Below, one piece after another: positions 1 to 5,271 of a stretch of DNA of 5,271 bases. Made by a program: the position numbers and the translations under genes. The DNA is taken from positions 1 through 5,271 of the forward strand of contig JAFQUG010000354.1 in assembly GCA_017408625.1 (NCBI GenBank). Direction: 5' to 3'. Origin of the DNA: Clostridia bacterium. GTDB lineage: Bacteria; Bacillota_A; Clostridia; Oscillospirales; CAG-272. Position 1 is the stretch's first letter. Each line of letters begins with the position of its first letter. A model generated the notes under the pieces. The model was not told where the DNA came from, did no database searches, and saw nothing but the letters and a program-made list of their open reading frames with translations.

Positions 1-56
1 AGATCATCAATTCCCCCACCTCGCCCTATTTTCTGATGGTGGAAACCAAACCGTAA
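1..56 (+). CDS. 3' end of an unidentified upstream gene (partial)
   Basis: The frame beginning at base 3 stays open for 17 codons and ends in TAA at 54-56; the visible tail reads IINSPTSPYFLMVETKP. It is too short to assign to a family. The support is its junction with the next gene: its stop codon overlaps the Shine-Dalgarno AAGGAG at 55-60, the same arrangement seen between the next two genes at 810-817. That repeated architecture suggests it is the first visible member of the operon with the VanY and NagZ genes, possibly also acting on the cell wall, but this is inference from position. A second frame is also open here, so the call is moderate only. Confidence 0.5.
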   Translation, partial: IINSPTSPYFLMVETKP

Positions 57-60
57 GGAG
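55..60 (+). promoter_or_regulatory. Ribosome binding site of the VanY-family gene, overlapping the upstream stop
   Basis: AAGGAG lies 8 bases before the ATG at 69 and shares two bases with the preceding TAA stop (54-56). It fixes the start at 69 and suggests that translation is coupled to the upstream gene. Confidence 0.75.
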
Positions 61-68
61 AACGCTCG

Positions 69-812
69 ATGAACATCAAACACATGATAGCTCTGCTTTG
101 CCTTGCGCTGTGCTTTTGCTGCCTTACGGGCGCATGCACCGATACAAACACCCCCATCTCAAATTACGATTACAGCATAGATATGAAGCCTTATTCCAAA
201 TATATCAACACCACAGACAAGCAGTATCTGGTCCTGCTCAATAAAACACACCCCTCGGGCGAGCATTACGCGCCTGCCGATCTGGTCAAGCTGGACAACG
301 CCATGACGCTTTACGGCAAAGAGATCGAGCTGCGCAAATATCCCGCCATGGCTACCGAGGCTTTGATCAAGGAGCTGCATGCGCGCGGATATACCGATAT
401 CGTGGTCACCAGCGGCTACCGCTCCTACTCATACCAACAGTCTCTGTTCAACACCTACGTCGAGCAGGAAATGACCGCTCATCCCGACTGGACAAGACAA
501 CAGGCCGAGCAGCAGGTGCTGACCTACTCGGCTGCCCCGGGCACCAGCGAGCACCACACAGGCGACGTGATCGACCTGATCAGCGTCAACTACGTTTCCT
601 TAGACGAGACCTTTGCGCAAAATCCCGCCTATGAATGGCTGGTTGCCAATGCCCACCACTTTGGTTTTATTCTTCGCTATCCCGCAGACAAAACACACAT
701 CACCGGCTATTCCTACGAGCCCTGGCACTATCGCTTTGTGGGCGTCAAGGCCGCCACCGAGATCTACGAGCAGGGCTTGACACTTGAAGAATATCTTGGC
801 GAATTGGACTAA
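69..812 (+). CDS. VanY-family (M15B) D,D-/L,D-carboxypeptidase lipoprotein
   Basis: This 247-residue protein is a zinc carboxypeptidase of the VanY/LdcB family, which removes C-terminal D-alanine from peptidoglycan stem peptides on the outer face of the membrane. Residues 1-22 form a signal peptide (hydrophobic stretch about 6-22, rather weakly charged N-terminus) ending in a lipobox-like LTGAC with Cys23 as the probable lipidated residue. The catalytic domain runs from about residue 52 to 226. It holds the family's LVLLNK start, SGYRS at 115-119 followed by Gln124, the zinc motif S160-x-H162-x2-G165-x3-D169, and E217-P-W-H220. By family knowledge His162, Asp169 and His220 bind zinc and Glu217 is the base, so all key residues are present. 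Length is normal for the family. The stop overlaps the Shine-Dalgarno sequence of the GH3 gene downstream. Whether the true substrate is a pentapeptide (D,D) or tetrapeptide (L,D) cannot be told from sequence. Five cysteines within the signal region are odd. Confidence 0.93.
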   Translation: MNIKHMIALLCLALCFCCLTGACTDTNTPISNYDYSIDMKPYSKYINTTDKQYLVLLNKTHPSGEHYAPADLVKLDNAMTLYGKEIELRKYPAMATEALIKELHARGYTDIVVTSGYRSYSYQQSLFNTYVEQEMTAHPDWTRQQAEQQVLTYSAAPGTSEHHTGDVIDLISVNYVSLDETFAQNPAYEWLVANAHHFGFILRYPADKTHITGYSYEPWHYRFVGVKAATEIYEQGLTLEEYLGELD

Positions 813-817
813 GGAGG
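811..817 (+). promoter_or_regulatory. Ribosome binding site that sets the nagZ start
   Basis: AAGGAGG overlaps the TAA (810-812) of the VanY-family gene and stands 5 bases before the ATG at 823. It rules out the in-frame TTG at 784, which would overlap the upstream gene and has no comparable site. Confidence 0.85.
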
Positions 818-822
818 ACGTT

Positions 823-1824
823 ATGAACGTTGAACAGGTACTCGCTTCGCTGACACTTGAGCAAAAGATCGGTCAGATGTTTGTCGTGCGCCGTCCGCAG
901 GATGACGAGGTGGCCATGAAGGCAGTCACCGATTATCACATCGGCGGATTTACCTTGTACGCAGTGGACTTTGCCAACCGCACACCGGACGACGTGCGTG
1001 CGCTGCTCGCCTCTTATCAGGCGGTCTCGCCCGTTCCCATGTTTATCGCCGTCGACTGCGAGGGCGGTACGGTGGTGCGCGCCTCCAAATATCCCGCATT
1101 CCGCGCAAAGCCCTTTCCCTCTCCCCGTGAGCTGATCGCCAAGGGCGGCATGGACGCCGTGCGCGAGGACACCCTGGAAAAGGCTGACCTGCTTTTGGAT
1201 CTGGGCGTCAATTTCAATTATGCGCCCGTTTGTGACATGTCAAGCAATCCCGATTGCTTTATCTTCAAGCGCACCGCCTCGGGTGACCCACGGGAGGCTG
1301 CCGAGTTTATTACCACGGTGGTCACGGCCATGAACCAAAAGGGTATTGTGGGAAGCCTGAAGCATTTTCCCGGCTACGGCGACAACGTGGACACGCATAC
1401 GCAGATCGCACGCGACGACCGCGATATGGAAACCTTTCTGACGCGCGACCTCGAGCCCTTCCGTGCAGGCATTGCCGCAGGCGCGCCCGTGATCATGGTT
1501 GCGCATAACATGGTCAGCTGCATGGACGCAGAGATCCCTGCCTCTCTTTCCCCCGCCGTACATCGGCTGCTCCGCGAGCAGATGGGCTTTGAGGGTCTGA
1601 TCATTACCGATTCTTTGGACATGAACGCCATCACGCTCTACACCGGTGACCGCGCAAGCGCGGTGCAGGCTGTGCTTTCGGGCAACGACCTGCTTTGCTG
1701 CTCCTCTTATGAAAAGCAGTACCCCGCCGTGCTGGAGGCAGTCAAGGACGGCACCATCCCCGAAGAGATGATCGACAACGCCGTGCGCAAGATCCTTGCG
1801 CTCAAGGCACGGATCCCCCGGTAA
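823..1824 (+). CDS. nagZ: GH3 beta-N-acetylhexosaminidase, NagZ type, cytoplasmic
   Basis: This 333-residue glycoside hydrolase family 3 enzyme probably cleaves N-acetylglucosamine from muropeptides or chitobiose-like sugars during peptidoglycan recycling. It is a single TIM-barrel domain with no signal peptide and no C-terminal second domain, about the length of Gram-negative NagZ. Motifs in order are TLEQKIGQM (11-19), the substrate-binding D78-C-E80-G-G with Arg86, K180-H-F-P-G-Y-G-D187, the NagZ-specific loop dyad D190-T-H192 (His as the acid/base, Asp assisting it), and ITDSLDM (261-267) with Asp263 as the expected nucleophile. The frame is open back to a TTG at 784, but the Shine-Dalgarno at 811-817 supports the ATG at 823. 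It follows the VanY-family gene by 10 bases and is very likely co-transcribed with it. The DTH loop argues for NagZ rather than a two-domain GH3 beta-glucosidase; exact substrate preference is inferred. Confidence 0.9.
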   Translation: MNVEQVLASLTLEQKIGQMFVVRRPQDDEVAMKAVTDYHIGGFTLYAVDFANRTPDDVRALLASYQAVSPVPMFIAVDCEGGTVVRASKYPAFRAKPFPSPRELIAKGGMDAVREDTLEKADLLLDLGVNFNYAPVCDMSSNPDCFIFKRTASGDPREAAEFITTVVTAMNQKGIVGSLKHFPGYGDNVDTHTQIARDDRDMETFLTRDLEPFRAGIAAGAPVIMVAHNMVSCMDAEIPASLSPAVHRLLREQMGFEGLIITDSLDMNAITLYTGDRASAVQAVLSGNDLLCCSSYEKQYPAVLEAVKDGTIPEEMIDNAVRKILALKARIPR

Positions 1825-1845
1825 AGGGAACGTATGAAACATAAA

Positions 1846-1871
1846 AGGGCTGAGTCGTATGACTCAGCCCT
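1846..1871. terminator. Bidirectional terminator between convergent nagZ and CarD-like genes
   Basis: A perfect 11-bp stem (AGGGCTGAGTC paired with GACTCAGCCCT) closes a GTAT loop. It lies 21 bases after the nagZ stop and 12 bases past the stop of the minus-strand gene. On the minus strand the stem is followed by TTTTAT, a good U-tract; on the plus strand the tract is weaker (CCATCTTTC). It can serve both converging transcripts. Confidence 0.88.
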
Positions 1872-1883
1872 CCATCTTTCAAT

Positions 1884-2387
1884 TCACGCCGTCTCCAGGC
1901 GATCGGTCAGATACTGCTCTACCTCGGCAAATTTGACGTCCAGCACCACGGACAGCTCATGATACAGAGAAAGCTTTGCGTTGCGCTCAAAATCCGAGTC
2001 GGTTTCGGAAAGACGCTTATGCTGCTGCATCATGTCCAGACGGCGGCGGTACACGGTCTTGATCAGTCGCACGTACTGCTCCGGATCACAGGAATGCATG
2101 GCCTGTCTGTAAAGGTCACGGCGCATCTTTTCCATGGGGATCTCCAAGGGCTCAAGCTTGCTCATGCGGCCAATCAGATCCTCGGCCTGCGCCCTTGTCA
2201 TAAGCGGGCGCATGGGCACCTGCTCGTTGTCGGTCGGTGTATAGATCACCGAGCCGGAGCTCGCTCCCAAGGGCTTTAGCAGATAAAAGGTCCTCGTATC
2301 CTTTTTGTCAAAGGGGGACGCGCAAATATCCTGCACAAGACATACACCGTTGATGCCGTAAACCATATAGTCGCCGATCGAGAACAT
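1884..2387 (-). CDS. CarD/CdnL-like RNA polymerase-binding transcription regulator
   Basis: This 167-residue protein belongs to the CarD_CdnL_TRCF family, whose members bind the RNA polymerase beta subunit and stabilise the promoter open complex. The N-terminal Tudor-like RNA polymerase interaction domain spans about residues 1-62: MFSIGDYMVYGINGVC at the start, FYLLKPL (34-40), a VIYTPTDN strand (48-54) and MRPLM (59-63). The rest is a charged, helical C-terminal domain rich in Arg, Lys and Glu, where relatives contact DNA upstream of the -10 box. The frame is open back to 2477, but the AGGAGG at 2395-2400 points to the ATG at 2387, and that start matches where the family normally begins. 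The protein contains no tryptophan, whereas well-studied CarD proteins use one to wedge into the DNA fork. It has its own promoter and shares a terminator with nagZ, so it appears monocistronic. It is a probable global transcription factor; its targets cannot be read here. Confidence 0.9.
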   Translation of the reverse strand: MFSIGDYMVYGINGVCLVQDICASPFDKKDTRTFYLLKPLGASSGSVIYTPTDNEQVPMRPLMTRAQAEDLIGRMSKLEPLEIPMEKMRRDLYRQAMHSCDPEQYVRLIKTVYRRRLDMMQQHKRLSETDSDFERNAKLSLYHELSVVLDVKFAEVEQYLTDRLETA

Positions 2388-2394
2388 AGATGTG

Positions 2395-2400
2395 CCTCCT
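2395..2400 (-). promoter_or_regulatory. Ribosome binding site that sets the CarD-like start
   Basis: The minus strand reads AGGAGG, 7 bases before the ATG whose complement is at 2385-2387. It selects this start over the in-frame ATG at 2477, which would lie upstream of the predicted promoter. Confidence 0.87.
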
Positions 2401-2441
2401 TTGATTTTCTTAAAAATTGCCATAACTTCCACGTTAATAAT

Positions 2442-2470
2442 ATTATAACATTTTTTTCGGAATTTTGTAA
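2442..2470 (-). promoter_or_regulatory. Sigma-A promoter with extended -10 for the CarD-like gene
   Basis: On the minus strand TTACAA (2465-2470) is separated by 17 bases from a perfect TATAAT (2442-2447), preceded by TGT to give an extended -10. A/T-rich sequence upstream of the -35 (about 2475-2505, with runs of A and T) could act as an UP element. Transcription would start near 2435, giving a leader of roughly 48 bases. Confidence 0.72.
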
Positions 2471-2515
2471 TAGGCAAATTGAACGAAATTTTTTTAAAAA
2501 ATCAAAGTATGGTGA

Positions 2516-2547
2516 ACAAAAGCCCTGCGAAAATGCAGGGCTTTTGT
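2516..2547 (-). terminator. Terminator of the antiporter gene
   Basis: A perfect 13-bp stem (2516-2528 with 2535-2547, core AGCCCTGC/GCAGGGCT) closes a 6-base loop. On the minus strand it ends in CTTTTGTT. It lies 14 bases past the antiporter stop and just before the CarD-like gene's promoter region, so it separates the two transcription units. Confidence 0.88.
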
Positions 2548-2561
2548 CGTTAAATCAATAT

Positions 2562-3920
2562 TCAGGCCTTGTTGTGATGTCTGTGTCCGACGTTGTGACG
2601 GCGCGCCGTGGTTCCCTCGGGCTTGGCAGTGATGTCACCCGCCTTGGTCAGAGCCCACTTGGTCAGCATCGGACCGAATACCTCGTAGATCAGCACAGCG
2701 AACAGCACGACGAAACGCACTGTGTCGGCGACGCCCGAGAAGGCAGCGTCGGCACCGATCGTGGTGACCATGCCAAGCGCAACGCCTGCCTGAGGCAGCA
2801 GCGTAATGCCCAGGTACTTCTGCACGGTGGGGTCGGATCTTGTCATCATGGAGCTGCCGCGTGCGCCAAAGTATTTGCCGAGCGAGCGGAACAGGATGTA
2901 AACCACGCCGATCAGCACAAAGATGGGCTGCTTGAAAACAGTCAGATCCAGCTCTGCGCCACTGATGACAAAGAACAGGATGAAAATGGGCTTGGTCCAC
3001 TTGTCGGTTCTCTCCATCATTTCCTCGGAGCAGGAGCAGAAGTTGCAGAACACCGTGCCCATCATCATGCAGGTCAGCAGCGAGGAAAAGCCGATATGTA
3101 CGCCGCCTACCTCAAAGTGCAGCATGGAGGCCGCTACTGTGACGAATACGAACGCAATGGAAAGAGAGAGACGGTTGGAATTGGAATGGAACAAATTTTC
3201 CGCATAGGACAAGGCAAAGCCGATCAGCGCACCCAACAAAAGCGATGCAACGATTTCGATCAGAGGCTCGACCACGATCGAGATCAGCGAGACCTCGCCG
3301 CTGATCATAGCCTTTGCCACGCCTGCGGACACTGCGAACAGCACAAGGCCGACAGCATCGTCAAGTGCTACGATGGGCAAAAGCAGGCTGGTCAAGGGAC
3401 CCTTTGCCTTATACTGACGCACGACCATCAGCGTCGCGGCCGGTGCGGTAGCCGAAGCGATCGCGCCCAGCAAGATGGCCGCGGGAAGAGGCAGGATGTC
3501 CTTGCCCGTAACGCTCAGCAACAAAAAATGCGTGCCGATCAGGGCTGCATCCACCAAAACCGTTGCAACAACAGCCTGAAGAATGCCGATAACCGTGGCT
3601 TCCCTACCTGTTTTTTTGAGCGAGGACCAGCGGAACTCGCTGCCGATGGCAAACGCGATAAAGCCAAGTGCGATATCACAGATGACGTCAAAGATGACGT
3701 GAAGCGTTTCGTGCTCAAACACCTGTGCGTTATATCCGATATAGTATCCTCCCAACGATACGCCACCCAAGCAGAACGTGCCGACCAGCACGCCCGCAAC
3801 CAGATAGGCAGTGACATCGGGGAGATTGAGCAGACGCACCAATCGCGTGACCAGAAGGCCTGCTACCATGCAAATGGAAACCGTGAGAATGATCTGTGTG
3901 ATCAGCTGTTCGGTCGTCAT
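2562..3920 (-). CDS. CPA2-family cation:proton antiporter (Na+/H+ or K+/H+ exchanger)
   Basis: This 452-residue integral membrane protein has about 12-13 hydrophobic segments and would exchange a monovalent cation for protons across the cytoplasmic membrane. Family signatures are LPDVTAYLVAGVLVG (33-47), FIAFAIGSEF (87-96), the TAPAAT unwound-helix motif (158-163), ALDDAVG (185-191) with the ion-binding pair Asp187-Asp188, FFVISGAELDL (316-326), R345-S-L-G-K349 and LLPQAGVALGM (374-384). In this superfamily a double Asp usually goes with electrogenic exchange, so Na+/H+ is favoured over Kef-type K+ efflux. It ends soon after the last helix with no RCK/TrkA-N regulatory domain. Unusual points are a C292-x2-C295-x-C297 cluster in a loop and a tail with His442, 446, 448 and 449. 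The frame is open to 3965, but the ribosome binding site at 3929-3934 and a promoter whose start site falls near 3965 support the ATG at 3920. It looks monocistronic. The transported ion is inferred. Confidence 0.93.
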   Translation of the reverse strand: MTTEQLITQIILTVSICMVAGLLVTRLVRLLNLPDVTAYLVAGVLVGTFCLGGVSLGGYYIGYNAQVFEHETLHVIFDVICDIALGFIAFAIGSEFRWSSLKKTGREATVIGILQAVVATVLVDAALIGTHFLLLSVTGKDILPLPAAILLGAIASATAPAATLMVVRQYKAKGPLTSLLLPIVALDDAVGLVLFAVSAGVAKAMISGEVSLISIVVEPLIEIVASLLLGALIGFALSYAENLFHSNSNRLSLSIAFVFVTVAASMLHFEVGGVHIGFSSLLTCMMMGTVFCNFCSCSEEMMERTDKWTKPIFILFFVISGAELDLTVFKQPIFVLIGVVYILFRSLGKYFGARGSSMMTRSDPTVQKYLGITLLPQAGVALGMVTTIGADAAFSGVADTVRFVVLFAVLIYEVFGPMLTKWALTKAGDITAKPEGTTARRHNVGHRHHNKA

Positions 3921-3928
3921 AAATTTAT

Positions 3929-3934
3929 CTCCTT
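3929..3934 (-). promoter_or_regulatory. Ribosome binding site that sets the antiporter start
   Basis: The minus strand reads AAGGAG, 8 bases before the ATG at 3920. No similar site precedes the in-frame ATGs at 3965 and 3941, which add 15 and 7 residues. Confidence 0.85.
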
Positions 3935-3971
3935 TTATCATATATGCGATAGTCTTATCAAGCAAGTTCCT

Positions 3972-4000
3972 ATCATAACATGTTCCATCCCCAATGTCAA
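3972..4000 (-). promoter_or_regulatory. Near-consensus sigma-A promoter of the antiporter gene
   Basis: On the minus strand a perfect -35 TTGACA (3995-4000) and a -10 TATGAT (3972-3977) are separated by 17 bases, and TGT before the -10 makes it extended. A/T-rich sequence lies upstream of the -35 (about 4006-4045). The start would be near 3965, leaving a leader of about 45 bases with no obvious riboswitch. The strength suggests constitutive expression. Confidence 0.82.
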
Positions 4001-4063
4001 CCCCTTTTTGGAAAGTTTATACGATTTTTTGCCACATATTTTGTGCAAGGTGTAAAAGAAAGG

Positions 4064-4088
4064 AAATCCTCGCTTGGCGAGGATTTTT
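4064..4088. terminator. Terminator-like hairpin at the left end of the intergenic block
   Basis: A perfect 10-bp stem (AAATCCTCGC with GCGAGGATTT) closes a TTG loop, followed on the plus strand by further T bases. On the minus strand it is followed by the T-rich CCTTTCTTTT. No plus-strand gene lies upstream and fbp already has a nearer terminator, so it is either a backup terminator for fbp or a structural part of the repeat block. Confidence 0.6.
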
Positions 4089-4195
4089 CACCGCAATTCT
4101 GCTGACCGTCGGGGGGCTGCCGTTCCCTACAAATGACGAAATGATTGCCTGCGGGAGCAAGCCCCCGCCCTACGACCGTCTTTGCATACGATAAA

Positions 4196-4225
4196 AGAAA
4201 ATCCGCCCGAGCGGGCGGATTTTCT
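4196..4225 (-). terminator. Terminator of fbp
   Basis: A perfect 13-bp stem (4196-4208 with 4213-4225, core ATCCGCCC/GGGCGGAT) closes a GAGC loop. On the minus strand it ends in TTTTCTTTTAT. It lies about 31 bases past the fbp stop. The A-run and T-run on both sides would let it work in either direction. Confidence 0.82.
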
Positions 4226-4256
4226 ACCTCAATTTTGCATTTTACATTTTGCATTT

Positions 4257-5271
4257 TTATTGTATCACGCCCGAGCGGTAGGCCTCCAGCAAAAGCCCCA
4301 GGTCCTCCATGCGCTCAAGGATGCGCTTGCCGTCGTCAGTGTCGCGCACCAGCATGCGACGACTCATCATTTCAAATACCACGTCGGTAGTAGCCAAGAT
4401 GTCTTTGTTTTCACGTATAGCTGCCGTTCTTCCCTCAAACGAGCCGTGAGATACCAGTCGCAAGCCCTTGGACGAGAAGATCAGCGTATATCCCGCAATG
4501 CCCGTGGTATCGTGGTAGGCCTTGCAAAAGCCGCCATCGATCAGCACGTATCTTCCGTTTGCCTTGATAGGACTCTCCCCCGCTCCCGCGCGCACCGGCA
4601 CGTGGCCGTTGATCATATGCGATTCGCTCTCGTCAAGTCCGAATTCGTGCAGAATGCGGCAGACCGAATCGTAGTCCTCGATCATGGTATAGTAAGGATT
4701 CTTGGGCTCACGCCAGGTTTCTCTGTCCGAGATAAAATACCGCTCAAAGGTAGTCATGCGTGCTCTGCCAAACAGTGGGCTTTGCTTGCCGCACCACAGA
4801 TAATACATGAAGTCGCGGGCATCCGCATCGTTTTCATAAAACGCGCGGCGTGCCATCTTATCACAGTAGTCCATGTATCCCTTGCCGGACAGCATGCCGC
4901 CCGTGCCCGTGCGTACAAAGTCAAAGCTGCCGTCCTCCTTCATGGGGATACAGCCGTGAAACAGCAGATTTTTGTTAAAGACCTTATAAAGGCTGCCGTG
5001 CTCGTACAAGAATCGCACGTGCTTTTGCAGCATCACGCTATGACGGAAGGCCTTGCGCAGCGTGCGCATGATCTCAGCCTCAGCCTCGGTCAGACGGTAC
5101 GGATCGGACGGATCGACCGTGGGGAAATTGCACTCGTTGAGCTCATAGACCACGTCGCCCAGACGCACCGTTTTATTCTCATAGTCAATCTTGTCAAGCA
5201 GCATGCGATCTGTCATGCCGTACTCGGGATGGCGGGAGATCAGCTGCCCCTCCAGCTTGAACATGATGACC
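4257..5271 (-). CDS. fbp: Fructose-1,6-bisphosphatase class III, C-terminal half (partial)
   Basis: This is the 3' part of the Firmicutes-type fructose-1,6-bisphosphatase, which hydrolyses fructose 1,6-bisphosphate to fructose 6-phosphate in cytoplasmic gluconeogenesis. The frame runs open to the window edge; the first methionine (complement of 5262-5264) is internal, in the VIMFKLEGQ stretch that lies mid-protein in this family. About 337 residues are visible, against roughly 640-670 for a full protein, so the N-terminal half with most metal-binding motifs of the calcineurin-like phosphatase fold lies outside. Visible family blocks, numbered from that methionine, are KLEGQLISRHPEYGM (3-17), LLDKIDY (22-28), LFHGCIPM (101-108), MINGHVPV (217-224) with a probable metal-ligand histidine, and LIDGGFCKAYH (241-251). 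The C-terminus appears natural, ending in LEAYRSGVIQ and TAA. The stop touches an AT-rich direct repeat. No frameshift is seen. The promoter and ribosome binding site are outside the window. Confidence 0.95.
   Translation of the reverse strand, partial: VIMFKLEGQLISRHPEYGMTDRMLLDKIDYENKTVRLGDVVYELNECNFPTVDPSDPYRLTEAEAEIMRTLRKAFRHSVMLQKHVRFLYEHGSLYKVFNKNLLFHGCIPMKEDGSFDFVRTGTGGMLSGKGYMDYCDKMARRAFYENDADARDFMYYLWCGKQSPLFGRARMTTFERYFISDRETWREPKNPYYTMIEDYDSVCRILHEFGLDESESHMINGHVPVRAGAGESPIKANGRYVLIDGGFCKAYHDTTGIAGYTLIFSSKGLRLVSHGSFEGRTAAIRENKDILATTDVVFEMMSRRMLVRDTDDGKRILERMEDLGLLLEAYRSGVIQ

Larger units (their letters stand above)
4061..4258. repeat. Structured non-coding, repeat-like intergenic block
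   Basis: Most of the 336-base gene-free gap between the antiporter and fbp is this block. It carries a terminator-like hairpin at each end (4064-4086 and 4196-4225). Between them lie two related G/C-rich modules: on the minus strand each starts with GTAGGG and runs into a G/C palindrome. GACCGTC occurs twice on the plus strand (4104-4110 and 4174-4180, 70 bases apart). A short inverted repeat GCGGG/CCCGC lies at 4151-4168. Next to the fbp stop, ATTTTGCATTTT is repeated at 4232-4243 and 4246-4257. An 85-codon frame crosses the region (3997-4254, minus) but lacks a ribosome binding site and spans hairpins and a promoter, so I do not call it a gene. From memory, similar GTAGGG/CTTGCTCCCGC blocks recur between genes in Oscillospiraceae-like genomes; that is unverified here. 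The exact ends are uncertain. Confidence 0.55.

Noticed and set aside
784..822. An upstream TTG start adding 13 residues to NagZ.
   Set aside because: It would overlap the VanY-family gene and has no ribosome binding site, whereas AAGGAGG stands 5 bases before the ATG at 823.
1240..1842. A 200-codon open frame on the minus strand opposite nagZ.
   Set aside because: It is a shadow of nagZ: no recognisable domain, no ribosome binding site, and nagZ has intact catalytic motifs on the other strand.
2388..2477. A 30-residue N-terminal extension of the CarD-like protein.
   Set aside because: It would begin upstream of the predicted -10 box, lacks a ribosome binding site, and does not fit the family's N-terminus.
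3948..3959. A small inverted repeat (GATA, 4-base gap, TATC) in the antiporter leader as a possible operator.
   Set aside because: Four-base arms in A/T-rich sequence are expected by chance, and no matching regulator gene is nearby.
2544..4055. A 503-codon open frame on the plus strand opposite the antiporter gene.
   Set aside because: It mirrors the antiporter, whose protein shows clear membrane segments and family motifs. The antisense product is a low-complexity mix rich in His, Gln, Asp and Arg, lacks a ribosome binding site, and runs through two promoter or terminator regions.
4151..4168. The GCGGG/CCCGC inverted repeat as an independent terminator or small RNA.
   Set aside because: The stem is short, no T-run follows on either strand, and no promoter is apparent, so it is better treated as part of the repeat block.
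3997..4254. An 85-codon minus-strand frame in the gap between fbp and the antiporter.
   Set aside because: It crosses two terminator-like hairpins and the antiporter -35 box, has no Shine-Dalgarno sequence, and its translation resembles spurious products of intergenic repeats.

Overview
The window reads as an ordinary piece of chromosome from a Gram-positive anaerobe, most likely an uncultured gut-type member of the Clostridia. The evidence is the 3' half of a class III (Firmicutes-type) fructose-1,6-bisphosphatase, a short clostridial-style CarD/CdnL protein, strong AGGAGG ribosome binding sites, sigma-A promoters with extended -10 boxes, moderate GC content, and an intergenic repeat of a kind I associate from memory with Oscillospiraceae-like genomes. 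No phage, transposase, CRISPR, toxin-antitoxin or defence gene is visible, and I found no convincing undescribed system.

Left part, plus strand (1-1871): the last 17 codons of an unidentified gene, then a VanY-family (peptidase M15B) carboxypeptidase lipoprotein, then a short GH3 beta-N-acetylhexosaminidase of the NagZ type. At both junctions the upstream TAA stop overlaps the next gene's Shine-Dalgarno sequence, so this is a tightly coupled operon. The likely theme is peptidoglycan trimming outside the cell and muropeptide recycling inside it. A perfect 11-bp hairpin at 1846-1871 ends the operon and also serves the convergent gene beyond it.

Middle and right part, minus strand (1884-5271): three genes on one strand, two of them clearly single-gene units. 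A CarD/CdnL-like RNA polymerase-binding protein (1884-2387) has its own extended -10 promoter at 2442-2470. A CPA2-type cation:proton antiporter (2562-3920) has a near-consensus promoter at 3972-4000 and a terminator at 2516-2547. The 3' half of fbp (4257-5271) enters from the right edge and has a terminator hairpin at 4196-4225. Both complete genes start further in than their longest open frames suggest; the ribosome binding sites fix the starts.

The only sizeable gene-free stretch, 3921-4256, holds the antiporter leader and promoter, followed by a structured, repeat-like non-coding block (about 4061-4258) bounded by two terminator-like hairpins. This block is the most unusual thing in the window. 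Other points worth a look are a Cys cluster and His-rich tail on the antiporter, a CarD protein with no tryptophan, and a NagZ enzyme without a signal peptide next to an exported carboxypeptidase.
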